Assembly: GCF_003049725.1 (NCBI RefSeq)
Contig: NZ_QAGM01000002.1
Location: 124,001 to 188,000, forward strand
DNA length: 64,000 bases
Source of the DNA: Oceanimonas marisflavi
GTDB taxonomy: Bacteria; Pseudomonadota; Gammaproteobacteria; Enterobacterales; Aeromonadaceae
Reading direction: 5' to 3'
Shown: one piece after another, positions 1-8,258 of the stretch
Layout: each line of letters begins with the position of its first letter
Position numbering within the stretch: position 1 is the stretch's first letter
The notes under the pieces: generated by a model
Told to the model about the DNA's origin: nothing
What the model saw: only the letters and a program-made list of their open reading frames with translations
Database searches by the model: none
Translations under genes and position numbers: made by a program

Positions 1-482
1 GAGTCACCCATCTCGCCTTCAATTTCGGCGCGGGGGGTCAGCGCCGCCACCGAGTCGACGATGATCACATCGACCGCACCGGAGCGCACCAGCATGTCGC
101 AGATTTCCAGCGCCTGCTCACCGGTGTCGGGCTGGGACACCAGCAGGTCGTCCACGTTCACCCCCAGCTTGGCGGCATAGACAGGATCCAGGGCGTGCTC
201 GGCGTCCACAAAGGCACAGACCTTGCCGGCGCGCTGGGCTTCGGCAATCACCTGCAGGGTCAGGGTGGTTTTACCGGAAGACTCGGGACCGTAGATTTCC
301 ACGATACGGCCGGTGGGCAGGCCGCCGATGCCCAGGGCGATGTCCAGCGACAGGGAGCCGGTGGAGATGGCTTCAACATTCAAAGCCTTGTTGTCGCCCA
401 AACGCATGATGGAGCCCTTGCCAAATTGTTTCTCAATCTGGCCCAGGGCGGCGGCCAAGGCTTTTTCTTTGTTCTGATCCAT
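1..482 (-). CDS. recA: RecA recombinase, N-terminal part (cut by window edge)
   Basis: RecA forms ATP-dependent filaments on single-stranded DNA, drives homologous recombination and triggers LexA self-cleavage. The reading frame begins [20 protein letters not shown], typical of gammaproteobacterial RecA, and keeps the Walker A motif GPESSGKT at residues 65-72. About 160 codons are visible. The C-terminal half lies beyond the left edge of the window. The gene follows pncC on the same strand, with a LexA box in the 74-bp gap, the usual arrangement in this bacterial group. Identification is secure. Confidence 0.98.
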   Translation of the reverse strand, partial: MDQNKEKALAAALGQIEKQFGKGSIMRLGDNKALNVEAISTGSLSLDIALGIGGLPTGRIVEIYGPESSGKTTLTLQVIAEAQRAGKVCAFVDAEHALDPVYAAKLGVNVDDLLVSQPDTGEQALEICDMLVRSGAVDVIIVDSVAALTPRAEIEGEMGD

Positions 483-536
483 AAGATGCTCCGCTGAAAT
501 TGGCTGGTGCGTAATGCAGGAAACTGAAATTGAGTA

Positions 537-556
537 TACTGTTTATTCGTACAGTA
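537..556 (-). promoter_or_regulatory. LexA (SOS) box of recA
   Basis: TACTGTTTATTCGTACAGTA is a near-perfect match to the gammaproteobacterial SOS box (CTGT-N8-ACAG with TA flanks). It lies 54 bp upstream of the recA start codon and directly abuts the pncC stop codon, so it can only control recA here. LexA repression with DNA-damage induction is the known family behaviour. Confidence 0.95.
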
Positions 557-1051
557 TCAAGTGGCGGTGTGTTCAAGCAGCGTCAGGCAGCCTTGCAGGG
601 CCTGCACCACTGTCTGTCGGCGCACGGCGGCCCGATCGCCGTCCAGCCGCAGCAGCCGGCAGTCGAGCCGGTCATGGGTTGCCGAGTAGCAGGCTAGCCA
701 GACGGTGCCCACGGGCTTTTCCGGGCTGCCGCCACCGGGGCCGGCCACCCCGGTCACCGCCACCCCCAGGCCGCAGCCCGAGGCGGCACAGGCGCCGCGC
801 ACCATGGCCTCGGCCACTTCCCGGCTGACCGCACCGTGGCGGTCAATCAGTGCTCGGTCAACGCCCAGCATGGTGGTTTTGGCGGCATTGGAATAAGTGA
901 CAAAGCCCCGGTCAAACCAGGCCGAGCTGCCCGCAATGTCGGTGACGGCGGCGGCAATGCCGCCGCCGGTGCAGGACTCGGCAGTGGTCATCATAATGCC
1001 GCGGGCAAGCAGGGCTGCTCCCAGTTGCTGCGCCAGTGTCTCGGTGCTCAT
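557..1051 (-). CDS. pncC: Nicotinamide-nucleotide amidohydrolase (CinA C-terminal family)
   Basis: PncC deamidates nicotinamide mononucleotide to nicotinate mononucleotide in the pyridine nucleotide salvage cycle. The predicted protein is about 164 residues, a stand-alone CinA C-terminal domain. It contains the family core TAESCTGGGIAAAVTDIAG and VTGVAGPGGG. The ATG at 1051 was chosen because AGGAAA stands at the right distance; the open frame extends 99 nt further upstream but has no comparable signal. Its place immediately upstream of recA matches E. coli pncC (ygaD). Confidence 0.93.
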   Translation of the reverse strand: MSTETLAQQLGAALLARGIMMTTAESCTGGGIAAAVTDIAGSSAWFDRGFVTYSNAAKTTMLGVDRALIDRHGAVSREVAEAMVRGACAASGCGLGVAVTGVAGPGGGSPEKPVGTVWLACYSATHDRLDCRLLRLDGDRAAVRRQTVVQALQGCLTLLEHTAT

Positions 1052-1116
1052 CGCTTTCCTCATTTGCCGAATACGCATGCCGGTATTATGCCGGGGCAAA
1101 AGGGTGACGCCAATGA

Positions 1117-1851
1117 CTAACCGGTCAGTGCGGCCCGAATGCCCTGCCACAGCACCCCCAGTGCCGACAGCAGGGAGATCAGCAAAATGGCCGGCCGGGC
1201 GCTGTCTCTGTGCACCCTGCGCTCAAGCCACCGGGACAAGCTGAAGCCCAGGAGCACACCTGGCAGCAGCTTCAGCACCAGCGGCAGGGCAAGCAGGCCA
1301 GTGCCCCCTTCGGCCATCAGCATCAGCAGCGACAGCGGTGTGCCCACCAGAAAAAAGGCCGCGAGCTCGTCTCGGGTGGTCAGGCGGGGTTGATGCTGGT
1401 AAAGCAGGGCCATGGGCGGGCCTCCCACCGAGGTGGCGGTGCCCAGCAGGCCGGAGAAAAAACCGGCTACCATCAGACCGGGGGGCGTGAGTGCCAGATG
1501 ATAGCGACGGCCGCTCAGCCAGACCGCCAGCAACAGGGCGCTACCAAACAACAGGCTGAGCTGCCAGCCGGTCAGGGTGACCAGCAGCAGAGCGCCACAC
1601 CAGGAGCCGGGCAAGCGGGCCAGTATGGCCGGCCACACCCGTCGCCAGTTCAGCCGGTGGCGCTGCTTCAGCGCTATCAGCAGCGACAGCATCCAGCCCA
1701 GCATCAGCACCGGCCCCGGCACATAGGCGGGATCGAGCAGATACAACAGGGGCGCGGCCAGCAGCCCAAAGCCGATGCCCACCCAGGCCTGCACCAGAAT
1801 ACCGCCGGTGACGATTAACAGCGCCAGCAGCTCGGGGATGGAATACAGCAT
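1117..1851 (-). CDS. TSUP (TauE/SafE-type) membrane permease
   Basis: A hydrophobic protein of about 244 residues with roughly eight membrane segments, resembling the TauE/SafE/TSUP family of sulfite, sulfonate or organosulfur exporters and importers. Visible family features are the repeated glycine-rich half with GFFSGLLGTATSVGGPPMALLYQHQ and the N-terminal LLALLIVTGGILVQAWVGIG. The ATG at 1851 is used because hydrophobic sequence begins there; the ribosome site is weak. It ends 65 nt before the pncC start. The substrate cannot be predicted from sequence. Confidence 0.85.
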   Translation of the reverse strand: MLYSIPELLALLIVTGGILVQAWVGIGFGLLAAPLLYLLDPAYVPGPVLMLGWMLSLLIALKQRHRLNWRRVWPAILARLPGSWCGALLLVTLTGWQLSLLFGSALLLAVWLSGRRYHLALTPPGLMVAGFFSGLLGTATSVGGPPMALLYQHQPRLTTRDELAAFFLVGTPLSLLMLMAEGGTGLLALPLVLKLLPGVLLGFSLSRWLERRVHRDSARPAILLISLLSALGVLWQGIRAALTG

Positions 1852-1895
1852 GGATGTTGTTGGCAAAGACGTTGATGGCAAAAAAGGGAGATAGC

Positions 1896-1920
1896 CACCG
1901 GCCGGATCACCCGTCCGGTG
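1896..1920 (-). terminator. Possible terminator after the DUF3726 gene
   Basis: CACCGG at 1896-1901 pairs with CCGGTG at 1915-1920. Read on the minus strand, the hairpin is followed by a loose T-rich stretch (CCCTTTTTTGCC). It separates the DUF3726 pair from the TSUP gene. The stem is only six pairs, so the call is weak. Confidence 0.35.
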
Positions 1921-1931
1921 ACAAGGGAGCG

Positions 1932-2681
1932 TTATTGTGCCCCCGCCCCCAGGCGGGAACGTTCGCTGTTTTCCACCAGAATGGCGGCACCGATGCGGTT
2001 GATCTCGGCCCACAGGGATTCGTCGATCTCGATACCGTTGTCGATCACGTATTCCTTGTTCTCCGCCAGATCCTCGGGGCTCAGGTAACGGGCATGGCGG
2101 TTGCCCTTGGAGCGCTGCAGTGAGCCGGCCAGATTAACCCGGGAGCTGCAGACGATGGTCAGCGCCTGCTGCTCCTCCGGGGTGGTCACCAGATTGGTCG
2201 CCGCCTCGCTGAAACTGGGGTAGCGCTCTCCCGCCTTGATGGCCGCGGCATATTCCTTCACCGTACGGCTGCCATTCTGCCAGTAGGCGGTCACGCTGAT
2301 GCCGCGCCGGCCGCAGTCGGTCAGGGCCTTGAGAGCAAACATGCGGTTGTGACAGTTGTGCACGGTAATGGTGGCAATACCGCTTTCCAGCGCCTTGGCG
2401 TGGGCCAGATCCACCGAGGCGGCAATGCAGTTCAGGGCACTGCGGCCATTGCTGTCGATAATGGCCGAGGTGCTGTCTTCATACACGACTGTGCTCAGGG
2501 GCTTGTCGGCGTCCAGGGTGAGATAGGGCAGCGCCCGCTCCAGCTCCGCCAGGCCACCCAGACCGTGCTTTTCCAGCCAGAGCACCATGTTGGCGGCATC
2601 TTCATAGTTGCCCACAAAGTAGCCGCATGCTTCAAAGCAGCGGCGCAGGGCCGCCTTCAGCTCATTCATTGAAACCTGCAT
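1932..2681 (-). CDS. DUF3726-like protein, related to the Ldh2 dehydrogenase fold
   Basis: A soluble protein of about 249 residues with no known function. Its start (MNELKAALRRCFEACGY...) and length fit the uncharacterised DUF3726 family as I remember it. The stretch ALNCIAASVDLAHAKALESGIATITVHNCHNRMFA resembles the core of the Ldh2/MDH2 NAD(P)-dependent dehydrogenase family, where AMDLAIEKAKEHG...VRNSNHFG-type motifs occur. It is shorter than those enzymes (about 340 residues), so activity is uncertain. The start overlaps the stop of the upstream 573-codon gene by one base (TGATG) behind a strong GGAGGAAA site, implying translational coupling. An in-frame ATG four codons later is an alternative start. 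Confidence 0.6.
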   Translation of the reverse strand: MQVSMNELKAALRRCFEACGYFVGNYEDAANMVLWLEKHGLGGLAELERALPYLTLDADKPLSTVVYEDSTSAIIDSNGRSALNCIAASVDLAHAKALESGIATITVHNCHNRMFALKALTDCGRRGISVTAYWQNGSRTVKEYAAAIKAGERYPSFSEAATNLVTTPEEQQALTIVCSSRVNLAGSLQRSKGNRHARYLSPEDLAENKEYVIDNGIEIDESLWAEINRIGAAILVENSERSRLGAGAQ

Positions 2682-4402
2682 CAGTCGTTTCCTCCCACAG
2701 TCGGTGCCAGAGGCATAAACCAGTCGTCGTTATAGGTTCTGCCGATGTCCTCGATCAGCGGAGCCCCCTGATACATGGTGTTGCGAACCCACAGCTTGGA
2801 GCGCGGATCGAACTTGCTCACTCCGAAAAACGACAGCTTGCAGCGCAGCAGGTGCATGGGCAGCACGTCATGGGCCAGCAGGTTGGCCTGAATGTCACCA
2901 TACACACAGCGATTCATGCTCTGAATACGGCGCACGATGCCGCGTAGCTTGGGGCGGGCCACCATAAAGCGGGCCGTGGTGTGCTCCGGGAACTCTTCAA
3001 TATACTGACACAGCAGCTGGTAACAGCGGTATACGGCATAGCCCACACCCAATGCCATCTGTTTTTCCCGGCCATCGTCCAGCTCGCACTTGCCCAGGCG
3101 GGGCTCCATTTTGTCTTCCGAGCGATACCAGAAAATATCCCGGTTTTTCGGATCGCTGAAGTCGATCTTCAGCGCCCAGGCATAGCGCTGTTCAATCACT
3201 TCCTTAAGCTGCTGCAGCGGCATCAGTGGATCCAGATCAAGAAACTCTTCCGCGCAGTAATATTCATCCAGGCCGTCCACCAGCTGCGGGTAGAGCTCCA
3301 GCATCACCGACACCAGCAGCTCCTGCCCCTGGAGCGAGCAATGTTGCTCGCTCCAGGCCAGCAGCTCGTTCCAGCTTTCCAGACCCACAGCGGCCTGCTC
3401 CCGCAACGCCGCGAGATCCTCGATCACCCGGCGATTGTTATCGCTCTGCCAGGCATCTTCCGTCACGGTTTCGGCAATATGCCGAGAGCAGCGGCCCAGC
3501 AATTCATCCAGACGCCAGCGCACTCCTTCATCGATATGCCCCAGCGCCCGCACCTGGGCCAGGGCCAGCTCGCGCATTTCGATCCAGCGGTTGATCAGTA
3601 TGGGGTGATTGATCAGATAGGGCGCCATGCCAAGGCCAGTGGAGTTGCCGATGCCGAAGTAACGCTTGATCTCGGGCTGCATGGCCGTGAAGCGCTGTGG
3701 ATCCCGCTGTCGGGCGATGTGTTCGACCTGCAGCAGACTGAAGTTGCGCAGCATAAAGCAGGCAAACATCTCGGCCGCAAACGGGCGGGCAAAGTCTGAA
3801 TAGCGGCTGCTGACCTTGTCCCAGTCGGCCATGCCCAGCTTGCCGCTGCCGTAAACGGCGGTGGTGCGATACAGATAACCCACCTTGGCAATGCAGGCGA
3901 CATCGGGTTGCTCCCCCCTGCTCAGCTGCTCCACCACATAATCGAAATTGCGGGCACTGCGATTGGCACGAGACAATACAAACACTCGGGAGTCCACCCG
4001 GCCGGCTTCCTGCAGGGGAACATTCTGACGCAGAAAGGCCAGGTAGTCGTCTTCGACCCGGCCTTCCACCAGCGCCATGGTCAGATCCCACTTGCTGGCG
4101 ATCACCCGGTCGTTACGCTCTTCCGGGCTCAGGTAATCGGAAAAAATAACAAAGCTGAACAGGCCCTGGGGGGTGTTGATTTCATAGACAAGAGTGCCAT
4201 AGCCCTCGGCACACAGCTCCTGACGAGCAATGTTCACCTGCCAGCGTTCCAGCATAATGCGGCGTACCAGGGTACGCATAAAGCTCAACCGGCTTTGATG
4301 CATGGCACCCAGTCGCTCCAGATCCATCACCTGCTCTGCCGGGCGCAGCGGTAGTGCATTCGGTCCCCGCAGCGAGGCCTTGATCGCAGCCAACCTCATC
4401 AT
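2681..4402 (-). CDS. Conserved-looking protein of unknown function, 573 residues
   Basis: I do not recognise this protein. It is a long, soluble, charged and mostly alpha-helical-looking polypeptide with no signal peptide, membrane segment, Walker motif or zinc cluster that I can see. Distinctive stretches are GIGNSTGLGMAPYLINHPI in the middle and NDDWFMPLAP near the C-terminus. It is translated just before, and coupled to, the DUF3726-like gene, so the two products probably work together. A GAGGG ribosome site precedes the ATG at 4402; a second ATG follows immediately. An operator-like palindrome at 4591-4609 lies in its promoter region. The arrangement suggests a metabolic role with the divergent catabolic genes downstream, but that is inference. 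Confidence 0.75.
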   Translation of the reverse strand: MMRLAAIKASLRGPNALPLRPAEQVMDLERLGAMHQSRLSFMRTLVRRIMLERWQVNIARQELCAEGYGTLVYEINTPQGLFSFVIFSDYLSPEERNDRVIASKWDLTMALVEGRVEDDYLAFLRQNVPLQEAGRVDSRVFVLSRANRSARNFDYVVEQLSRGEQPDVACIAKVGYLYRTTAVYGSGKLGMADWDKVSSRYSDFARPFAAEMFACFMLRNFSLLQVEHIARQRDPQRFTAMQPEIKRYFGIGNSTGLGMAPYLINHPILINRWIEMRELALAQVRALGHIDEGVRWRLDELLGRCSRHIAETVTEDAWQSDNNRRVIEDLAALREQAAVGLESWNELLAWSEQHCSLQGQELLVSVMLELYPQLVDGLDEYYCAEEFLDLDPLMPLQQLKEVIEQRYAWALKIDFSDPKNRDIFWYRSEDKMEPRLGKCELDDGREKQMALGVGYAVYRCYQLLCQYIEEFPEHTTARFMVARPKLRGIVRRIQSMNRCVYGDIQANLLAHDVLPMHLLRCKLSFFGVSKFDPRSKLWVRNTMYQGAPLIEDIGRTYNDDWFMPLAPTVGGND

Positions 4403-4590
4403 GTTTCTACCCTCGATAATTGCGACATATCCTTGTTGCGCCGTAAACCGGACAGGGTCCGGAACGGCACAGGGCCCGGAGGGGCAGACACCGGTCGGTT
4501 ACCGCCGCGCCTGCGCTCCTTCCTCCCGCCTCATGCAGCGAATCATCAACCAGGTCAATAAAACCCGACAAGTTAAATGGTTATATCAAT

Positions 4591-4609
4591 TGATAAGGAA
4601 AGTTTATCA
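4591..4609. promoter_or_regulatory. Operator-like palindrome, likely LysR-regulator site (copy 1)
   Basis: TGATAAGGAAAGTTTATCA is an inverted repeat with arms TGATAA/TTATCA and a 7-base spacer; one further T/A pair extends it on each side. Its reverse complement matches the palindrome at 5642-5660 at 16 of 19 positions. The geometry fits a LysR-type T-N11-A box. It sits 189 bp upstream of the 573-codon gene, which suggests that gene pair belongs to the same regulon as the aldehyde dehydrogenase cluster. Confidence 0.6.
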
Positions 4610-4719
4610 AGGTGCTGCCAACCCGCATAAATACTGATGGCAGCGTTAAAAACTGACTTACCGGACGGAAACAATCAATCAACAAAAATGAGAGGTTGTG
4701 CAGGTTTGTGAGAAGCATA

Positions 4720-4740
4720 CTGCCGGCGCGAAGCCGGCAG
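4720..4740 (-). terminator. Hairpin downstream of the lysR gene
   Basis: CTGCCGGC at 4720-4727 and GCCGGCAG at 4733-4740 form a perfect 8-bp GC-rich stem with loop GCGAA. It begins 12 nt after the lysR stop. The T-run on the minus strand is poor, so termination may be inefficient. Confidence 0.55.
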
Positions 4741-4751
4741 GGGGATGTGGT

Positions 4752-5642
4752 TCAGTCCTTGCGACTGGCCAGAATAAAGTCGACCAGCGCCTGGGCGGGC
4801 GGCGTCAGCGACTTGTTATTGAGCTGAATGATGCCCACATGGCGAGTGATCTCGGGAGTATGCAGGGGAATAAAGGTCAGCCGGGTGTTTCCCTGGGGAA
4901 AGGCGTACCAGGGCAGCGTGGTAATGCCAAACCCCGCCTCCAGCATGGCGACCAGTGAAATCATGTTGGAAATATAATACTGGGAGTGGGCCAGCAGCGA
5001 CTCCGCCGCACTGCCTTTAAGCAGGCTGGAGGTGCCGTTGCGGATCAGCCGGTAGGGTTTCAGCTCGCGCCAGTGCAGCTCCTGGCTGGCCGCCAGCGGG
5101 TGCTCCTTCAGGCACACCACCCCCAGCTTGTCCTTCCATACCGGGGTATAGCGTTTCTCGCTCTGGTCCTGATCATCAAACAGGCTGGCGATGCCGAAGT
5201 CCACCTGCTGGTTTTCCACCATCTTCAGCACCGCGCGGGAGTTGTCGTCAAACACGCTGACGTGCAGCTCGCTGTCACCGATAAAGTCGAGCAGCAGACC
5301 CGGCAGAAACCGGCTGGCAATGGAGGGCACCGAGGCCAGCCGCAGATGGCCGGTCTTGTGCTCGGCCAGCAACGCCATGTCTTCAGCAATGCGATCGTGA
5401 TGGGCCAGCAGCTCCTTGGCCCGGGGAAGAAACTGGCGACCAAAGGGCGTCAGCTCGGTCTTGGCGGTGCGGCTGTTGCGCTTTTCAAACAGGGCTTCGC
5501 CCAGCTTGCTTTCCAGATCGCGAATCGACAGGGAAATGGCGGGCTGAGTACGGTGGGCCTTTTCCGCCGCCAGGTGAAACCCCTTCAGCTCGGCCACCCA
5601 GACGAAGTGGCGCAACTGCGCTACCTTGAACTCCGGCAACAT
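4752..5642 (-). CDS. LysR-family transcriptional regulator
   Basis: A 296-residue LysR-type regulator. Residues 1-65 form the winged helix-turn-helix (FKVAQLRHFVWVAELKGFHLAAEKAHRTQPAISLSIRDLESKLGEALF). The rest is the periplasmic-binding-like effector domain (RLASVPSIASRFLPGLLLDF...). It is transcribed divergently from the aldehyde dehydrogenase operon with a 94-bp AT-rich gap. A perfect 7-5-7 palindrome starts at its own initiation codon, suggesting autoregulation as well as control of the divergent operon. The effector is probably the substrate or an intermediate of the pathway, which is unknown. AAGGA precedes the ATG. Confidence 0.93.
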   Translation of the reverse strand: MLPEFKVAQLRHFVWVAELKGFHLAAEKAHRTQPAISLSIRDLESKLGEALFEKRNSRTAKTELTPFGRQFLPRAKELLAHHDRIAEDMALLAEHKTGHLRLASVPSIASRFLPGLLLDFIGDSELHVSVFDDNSRAVLKMVENQQVDFGIASLFDDQDQSEKRYTPVWKDKLGVVCLKEHPLAASQELHWRELKPYRLIRNGTSSLLKGSAAESLLAHSQYYISNMISLVAMLEAGFGITTLPWYAFPQGNTRLTFIPLHTPEITRHVGIIQLNNKSLTPPAQALVDFILASRKD

Positions 5643-5660
5643 GATAAGTCTTCCTTATCA
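5642..5660. promoter_or_regulatory. Operator-like palindrome at the lysR start (copy 2)
   Basis: TGATAAGTCTTCCTTATCA is a perfect inverted repeat, arms TGATAAG/CTTATCA with a TCTTC spacer. It overlaps the lysR ribosome-binding region and lies 77 bp upstream of the aldehyde dehydrogenase start. It matches the T-N11-A pattern of LysR regulators and is near-identical to the site at 4591-4609. Binding by the adjacent regulator is inference. Confidence 0.7.
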
Positions 5661-5736
5661 GTTAATATCATTAATTAATTTTTATTATTAAAACACAGCT
5701 CCTATCATGACTCCAACCAAGTAAAGGAGGTCCCTC

Positions 5737-7179
5737 ATGTCTGATTCCGTATTTCGTAACTATATCGCCGGTGAATGGGTTGAAGGCCCCAAGACCATTG
5801 CCAACATCAGCCCCGCCGATCTGAGCGATGTGATTGGCCACTACGCCCAGGCCGACGCCGCCCAGACCCAGGCCGCCATCGAAGCCGCCGAGCAGGGTCA
5901 GCAGGAGTGGGCCAAAAGCGGTCTGGAGCAGCGCTACGCCGTGCTGATGGCCATTGGTGACGAGCTGATCGCCCGCAAGGACGAGCTGGGCCGGCTGCTG
6001 GCCCGGGAAGAAGGCAAGACCCTGGCCGAAGGTGCCGGTGAAGTCTACCGCTCCGGTCAGTTCTTCCATTACTATGCCGCCGAAGTACTGCGCCAGATGG
6101 GCGAAACCGCCGATTCCGTGCGCCCCGGTATTGAAATTGAAACCCGCCGCGAGCCGGTGGGCGTAGTGGGCATTATCACCCCCTGGAACTTCCCCACCGC
6201 CACCGGCGCCTGGAAGATCGCTCCGGCCCTGGCCTTTGGCAACGCCGTGGTGTGGAAGCCCGCCAATCAGGTACCCGCCTCCGCCTGGGCGCTGACCGAG
6301 ATCATCTCCCGCCAGAATCTGCCCGCCGGCACCTTCAACCTGGTAATGGGCCCGGGCGCCGAAGTGGGCGACGTGCTGATCAACTCCCGTCAGGTGAATG
6401 CCCTGACCTTCACCGGCTCGCTGGAAACCGGCCGTCGGGTAGCCGCCGCCACCGCCGGCAATCTGGTCAAGTGCCAGCTGGAAATGGGCAGCAAGAACGC
6501 TCTGATCGTGCTGGATGACGCCGATCTGGACAACGCCGTGGAATGTGCCGTTAACGGCGCCTTTGGCGGCACCGGCCAGAAGTGCACCGCCTCTTCCCGC
6601 CTGATCGTCACCGAAGGCATTCACGACCGCTTTGTGGAAGCCGTGGTTGAGCGCATGAAGAAGCTGGTGATCGGCCACCCGCTGAAGGAAGGCGTGCACA
6701 TCGGTGCCGTGGCTGATGGCCGCCAGATGGAGTCCAACCTCAAGTACCTGGAGCTGGCCAAGCGTGAAGGCGGCAAGCTGGTGTATGGCGGTGAAGTGAT
6801 CAACGAAGAGACCGAAGGCTACTACATGCAGCCGGCGCTGTTCGTGGACACCACCAACGACATGACCATCAACCGGGAAGAAGCCTTTGCCCCCATCGCC
6901 TGTGTGATCAAGGTGAAGGACTACGCCGAGGCCCTGGCCACCCTGAACGACACCAACTTCGGCCTGACCGGCGGCATCTGCACCCAGTCACTGAAGTACG
7001 CCAGCGACTTCAAGCGCAACGCCAAGACCGGCTGCGTGATGGTCAACCTGCCCACCGCGGGCACCGACTATCACGTGCCCTTCGGCGGCCGCAAGGATTC
7101 CAGCTTCGGTCCCCGCGAGCAGGGTACCTACGCCAAGGAATTCTACACCGTCGTGAAAACCACCTACATCCGCGCATAA
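5737..7179 (+). CDS. NAD(P)-dependent aldehyde dehydrogenase (2-oxoglutarate semialdehyde dehydrogenase-like)
   Basis: A 480-residue aldehyde dehydrogenase that would oxidise an aldehyde intermediate to the acid. Key residues are present: N151 in the TPWNF motif, general base E249 in LEMGSKNAL, and nucleophile C283 in GTGQKCTASSR. The sequence style (NYIAGEWV start, REPVGVVGIITPWNFP, KPANQVPASAW) recalls alpha-ketoglutaric semialdehyde and succinate semialdehyde dehydrogenases rather than betaine aldehyde dehydrogenase. The exact substrate is not established. It is first in the plus-strand operon, with a strong AAAGGAGG site, and 13 bp separate it from the hydrolase gene. Confidence 0.85.
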   Translation: MSDSVFRNYIAGEWVEGPKTIANISPADLSDVIGHYAQADAAQTQAAIEAAEQGQQEWAKSGLEQRYAVLMAIGDELIARKDELGRLLAREEGKTLAEGAGEVYRSGQFFHYYAAEVLRQMGETADSVRPGIEIETRREPVGVVGIITPWNFPTATGAWKIAPALAFGNAVVWKPANQVPASAWALTEIISRQNLPAGTFNLVMGPGAEVGDVLINSRQVNALTFTGSLETGRRVAAATAGNLVKCQLEMGSKNALIVLDDADLDNAVECAVNGAFGGTGQKCTASSRLIVTEGIHDRFVEAVVERMKKLVIGHPLKEGVHIGAVADGRQMESNLKYLELAKREGGKLVYGGEVINEETEGYYMQPALFVDTTNDMTINREEAFAPIACVIKVKDYAEALATLNDTNFGLTGGICTQSLKYASDFKRNAKTGCVMVNLPTAGTDYHVPFGGRKDSSFGPREQGTYAKEFYTVVKTTYIRA

Positions 7180-7192
7180 CGGAGGCGGGATC

Positions 7193-8203
7193 ATGAGCAG
7201 AGACTTGCATAACGAAATGATCGTGATCGACGGACTGCAGTATTCCAACTGGAGCCGGGAGATCTTCGAACAGCTGCGCGAAGGCGGCGTGACCATGGTG
7301 CATGCCACCATCGTCTATCACGAGCAGATCCGTGAAACCCTGATGCGCATTGCCGAATGGAATCGTCAGTTCGAACAGCACGGCGACCTAATCATGCCGG
7401 TGCGCAGCACCGATGACATTCGCCGCGCCAAGGCCGAGGGCAAGGTCGGCATCATGTTCGGTGCACAGAACTGCTCGCCCATCGAGGACGACATCGGCAT
7501 GGTGGAGGTGATGCGGGATCTGAACCTGATGATCATGCAGCTGACCTACAACAACCAGAGCCTGCTGGCCTGTGGTTGCTATGAGGCAGAAGACAGCGGC
7601 GTGACCCGCTTCGGCCGCCAGGTGATTCGGGAAATGAACCGGGTAGGCATGGTGGTGGACATGAGCCACAGCGCCGAGCGCAGCACCCTTGAAGCCATCG
7701 AGATCTCGGAGCGCCCCATCGTGATCTCCCACGCCAACCCGCTGAGTTTTCACGCCGCCAAGCGCAACAAGTCGGATACCGTGCTGCGGGCACTGGCCGA
7801 GTCCGGTGGCCTGCTGGGTTTCAGTGCCTATCCGTTCCACCTGAAAAACGGCCCGGACTGCACCCTGGAAGACTACTGCGACATGATCGCCCGCACCGCC
7901 GACCTGATGGGGGTAGAGCGACTGGGCATCGGCACCGATCTGTGCCAGAACCAGCCGCTGTCGGTACTGGAATGGATGCGCAACGGTCGCTGGTCCAAAA
8001 CCATGGATTACGGTGAAGGCTCCAAGTCCAATGCCGACTGGCCCCGCCCGCTGTCCTGGTTCCGCGACAGCCGCGACTTCCCCAACCTGACCCGGGGGCT
8101 GCTGGCCCGGGGCTTTGGCAAGGACGACGTGGCCAAAATCATGGGCCTGAACTGGCTCAACTTTCTGGACGAGGCCCTGCAGCCGCAGGCCACTGCTCGA
8201 TAA
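7193..8203 (+). CDS. M19 (renal dipeptidase family) metallohydrolase
   Basis: A 336-residue amidohydrolase-fold protein of peptidase family M19, which hydrolyses dipeptides or related amides with two zinc ions. Visible conserved pieces are VVDMSHSAERSTLEAIEISERPIVISHANP (metal-binding histidines), LGFSAYPF and GIGTDLCQN near the C-terminal metal site. There is no signal peptide, so it is cytoplasmic, unlike the mammalian enzyme. Similar proteins occur in choline/betaine-related gene sets of pseudomonads, and the BCCT transporter next to it points to a zwitterionic or quaternary-ammonium-like substrate. GGAGGCGGG precedes the ATG. Confidence 0.85.
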   Translation: MSRDLHNEMIVIDGLQYSNWSREIFEQLREGGVTMVHATIVYHEQIRETLMRIAEWNRQFEQHGDLIMPVRSTDDIRRAKAEGKVGIMFGAQNCSPIEDDIGMVEVMRDLNLMIMQLTYNNQSLLACGCYEAEDSGVTRFGRQVIREMNRVGMVVDMSHSAERSTLEAIEISERPIVISHANPLSFHAAKRNKSDTVLRALAESGGLLGFSAYPFHLKNGPDCTLEDYCDMIARTADLMGVERLGIGTDLCQNQPLSVLEWMRNGRWSKTMDYGEGSKSNADWPRPLSWFRDSRDFPNLTRGLLARGFGKDDVAKIMGLNWLNFLDEALQPQATAR

Positions 8204-8210
8204 GGATCAT

Positions 8211-8228
8211 GGGGAGCCCCGGCTCCCC
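8211..8228 (+). other. Intercistronic hairpin
   Basis: GGGGAGCC and GGCTCCCC form an inverted repeat separated by two bases, an effective 7-bp stem with loop CCCG. No T-run follows, so it looks like an mRNA-stabilising or attenuating hairpin between the M19 and BCCT genes rather than a terminator. Confidence 0.5.
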
Positions 8229-8258
8229 TTCGCATGATGTACCGCTATGGAGGCGAAC

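Larger units (their letters stand above)
4403..4751. other. Promoter-bearing intergenic region of the 573-codon gene
   Basis: No gene is visible in these 349 bases. The half nearest the lysR gene (about 4540-4700) is much more AT-rich than the surroundings, as expected of a promoter region. It holds the operator-like palindrome at 4591-4609 and, next to lysR, the hairpin at 4720-4740. The half nearest the 573-codon gene is GC-rich leader sequence without an obvious open frame. Confidence 0.6.
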
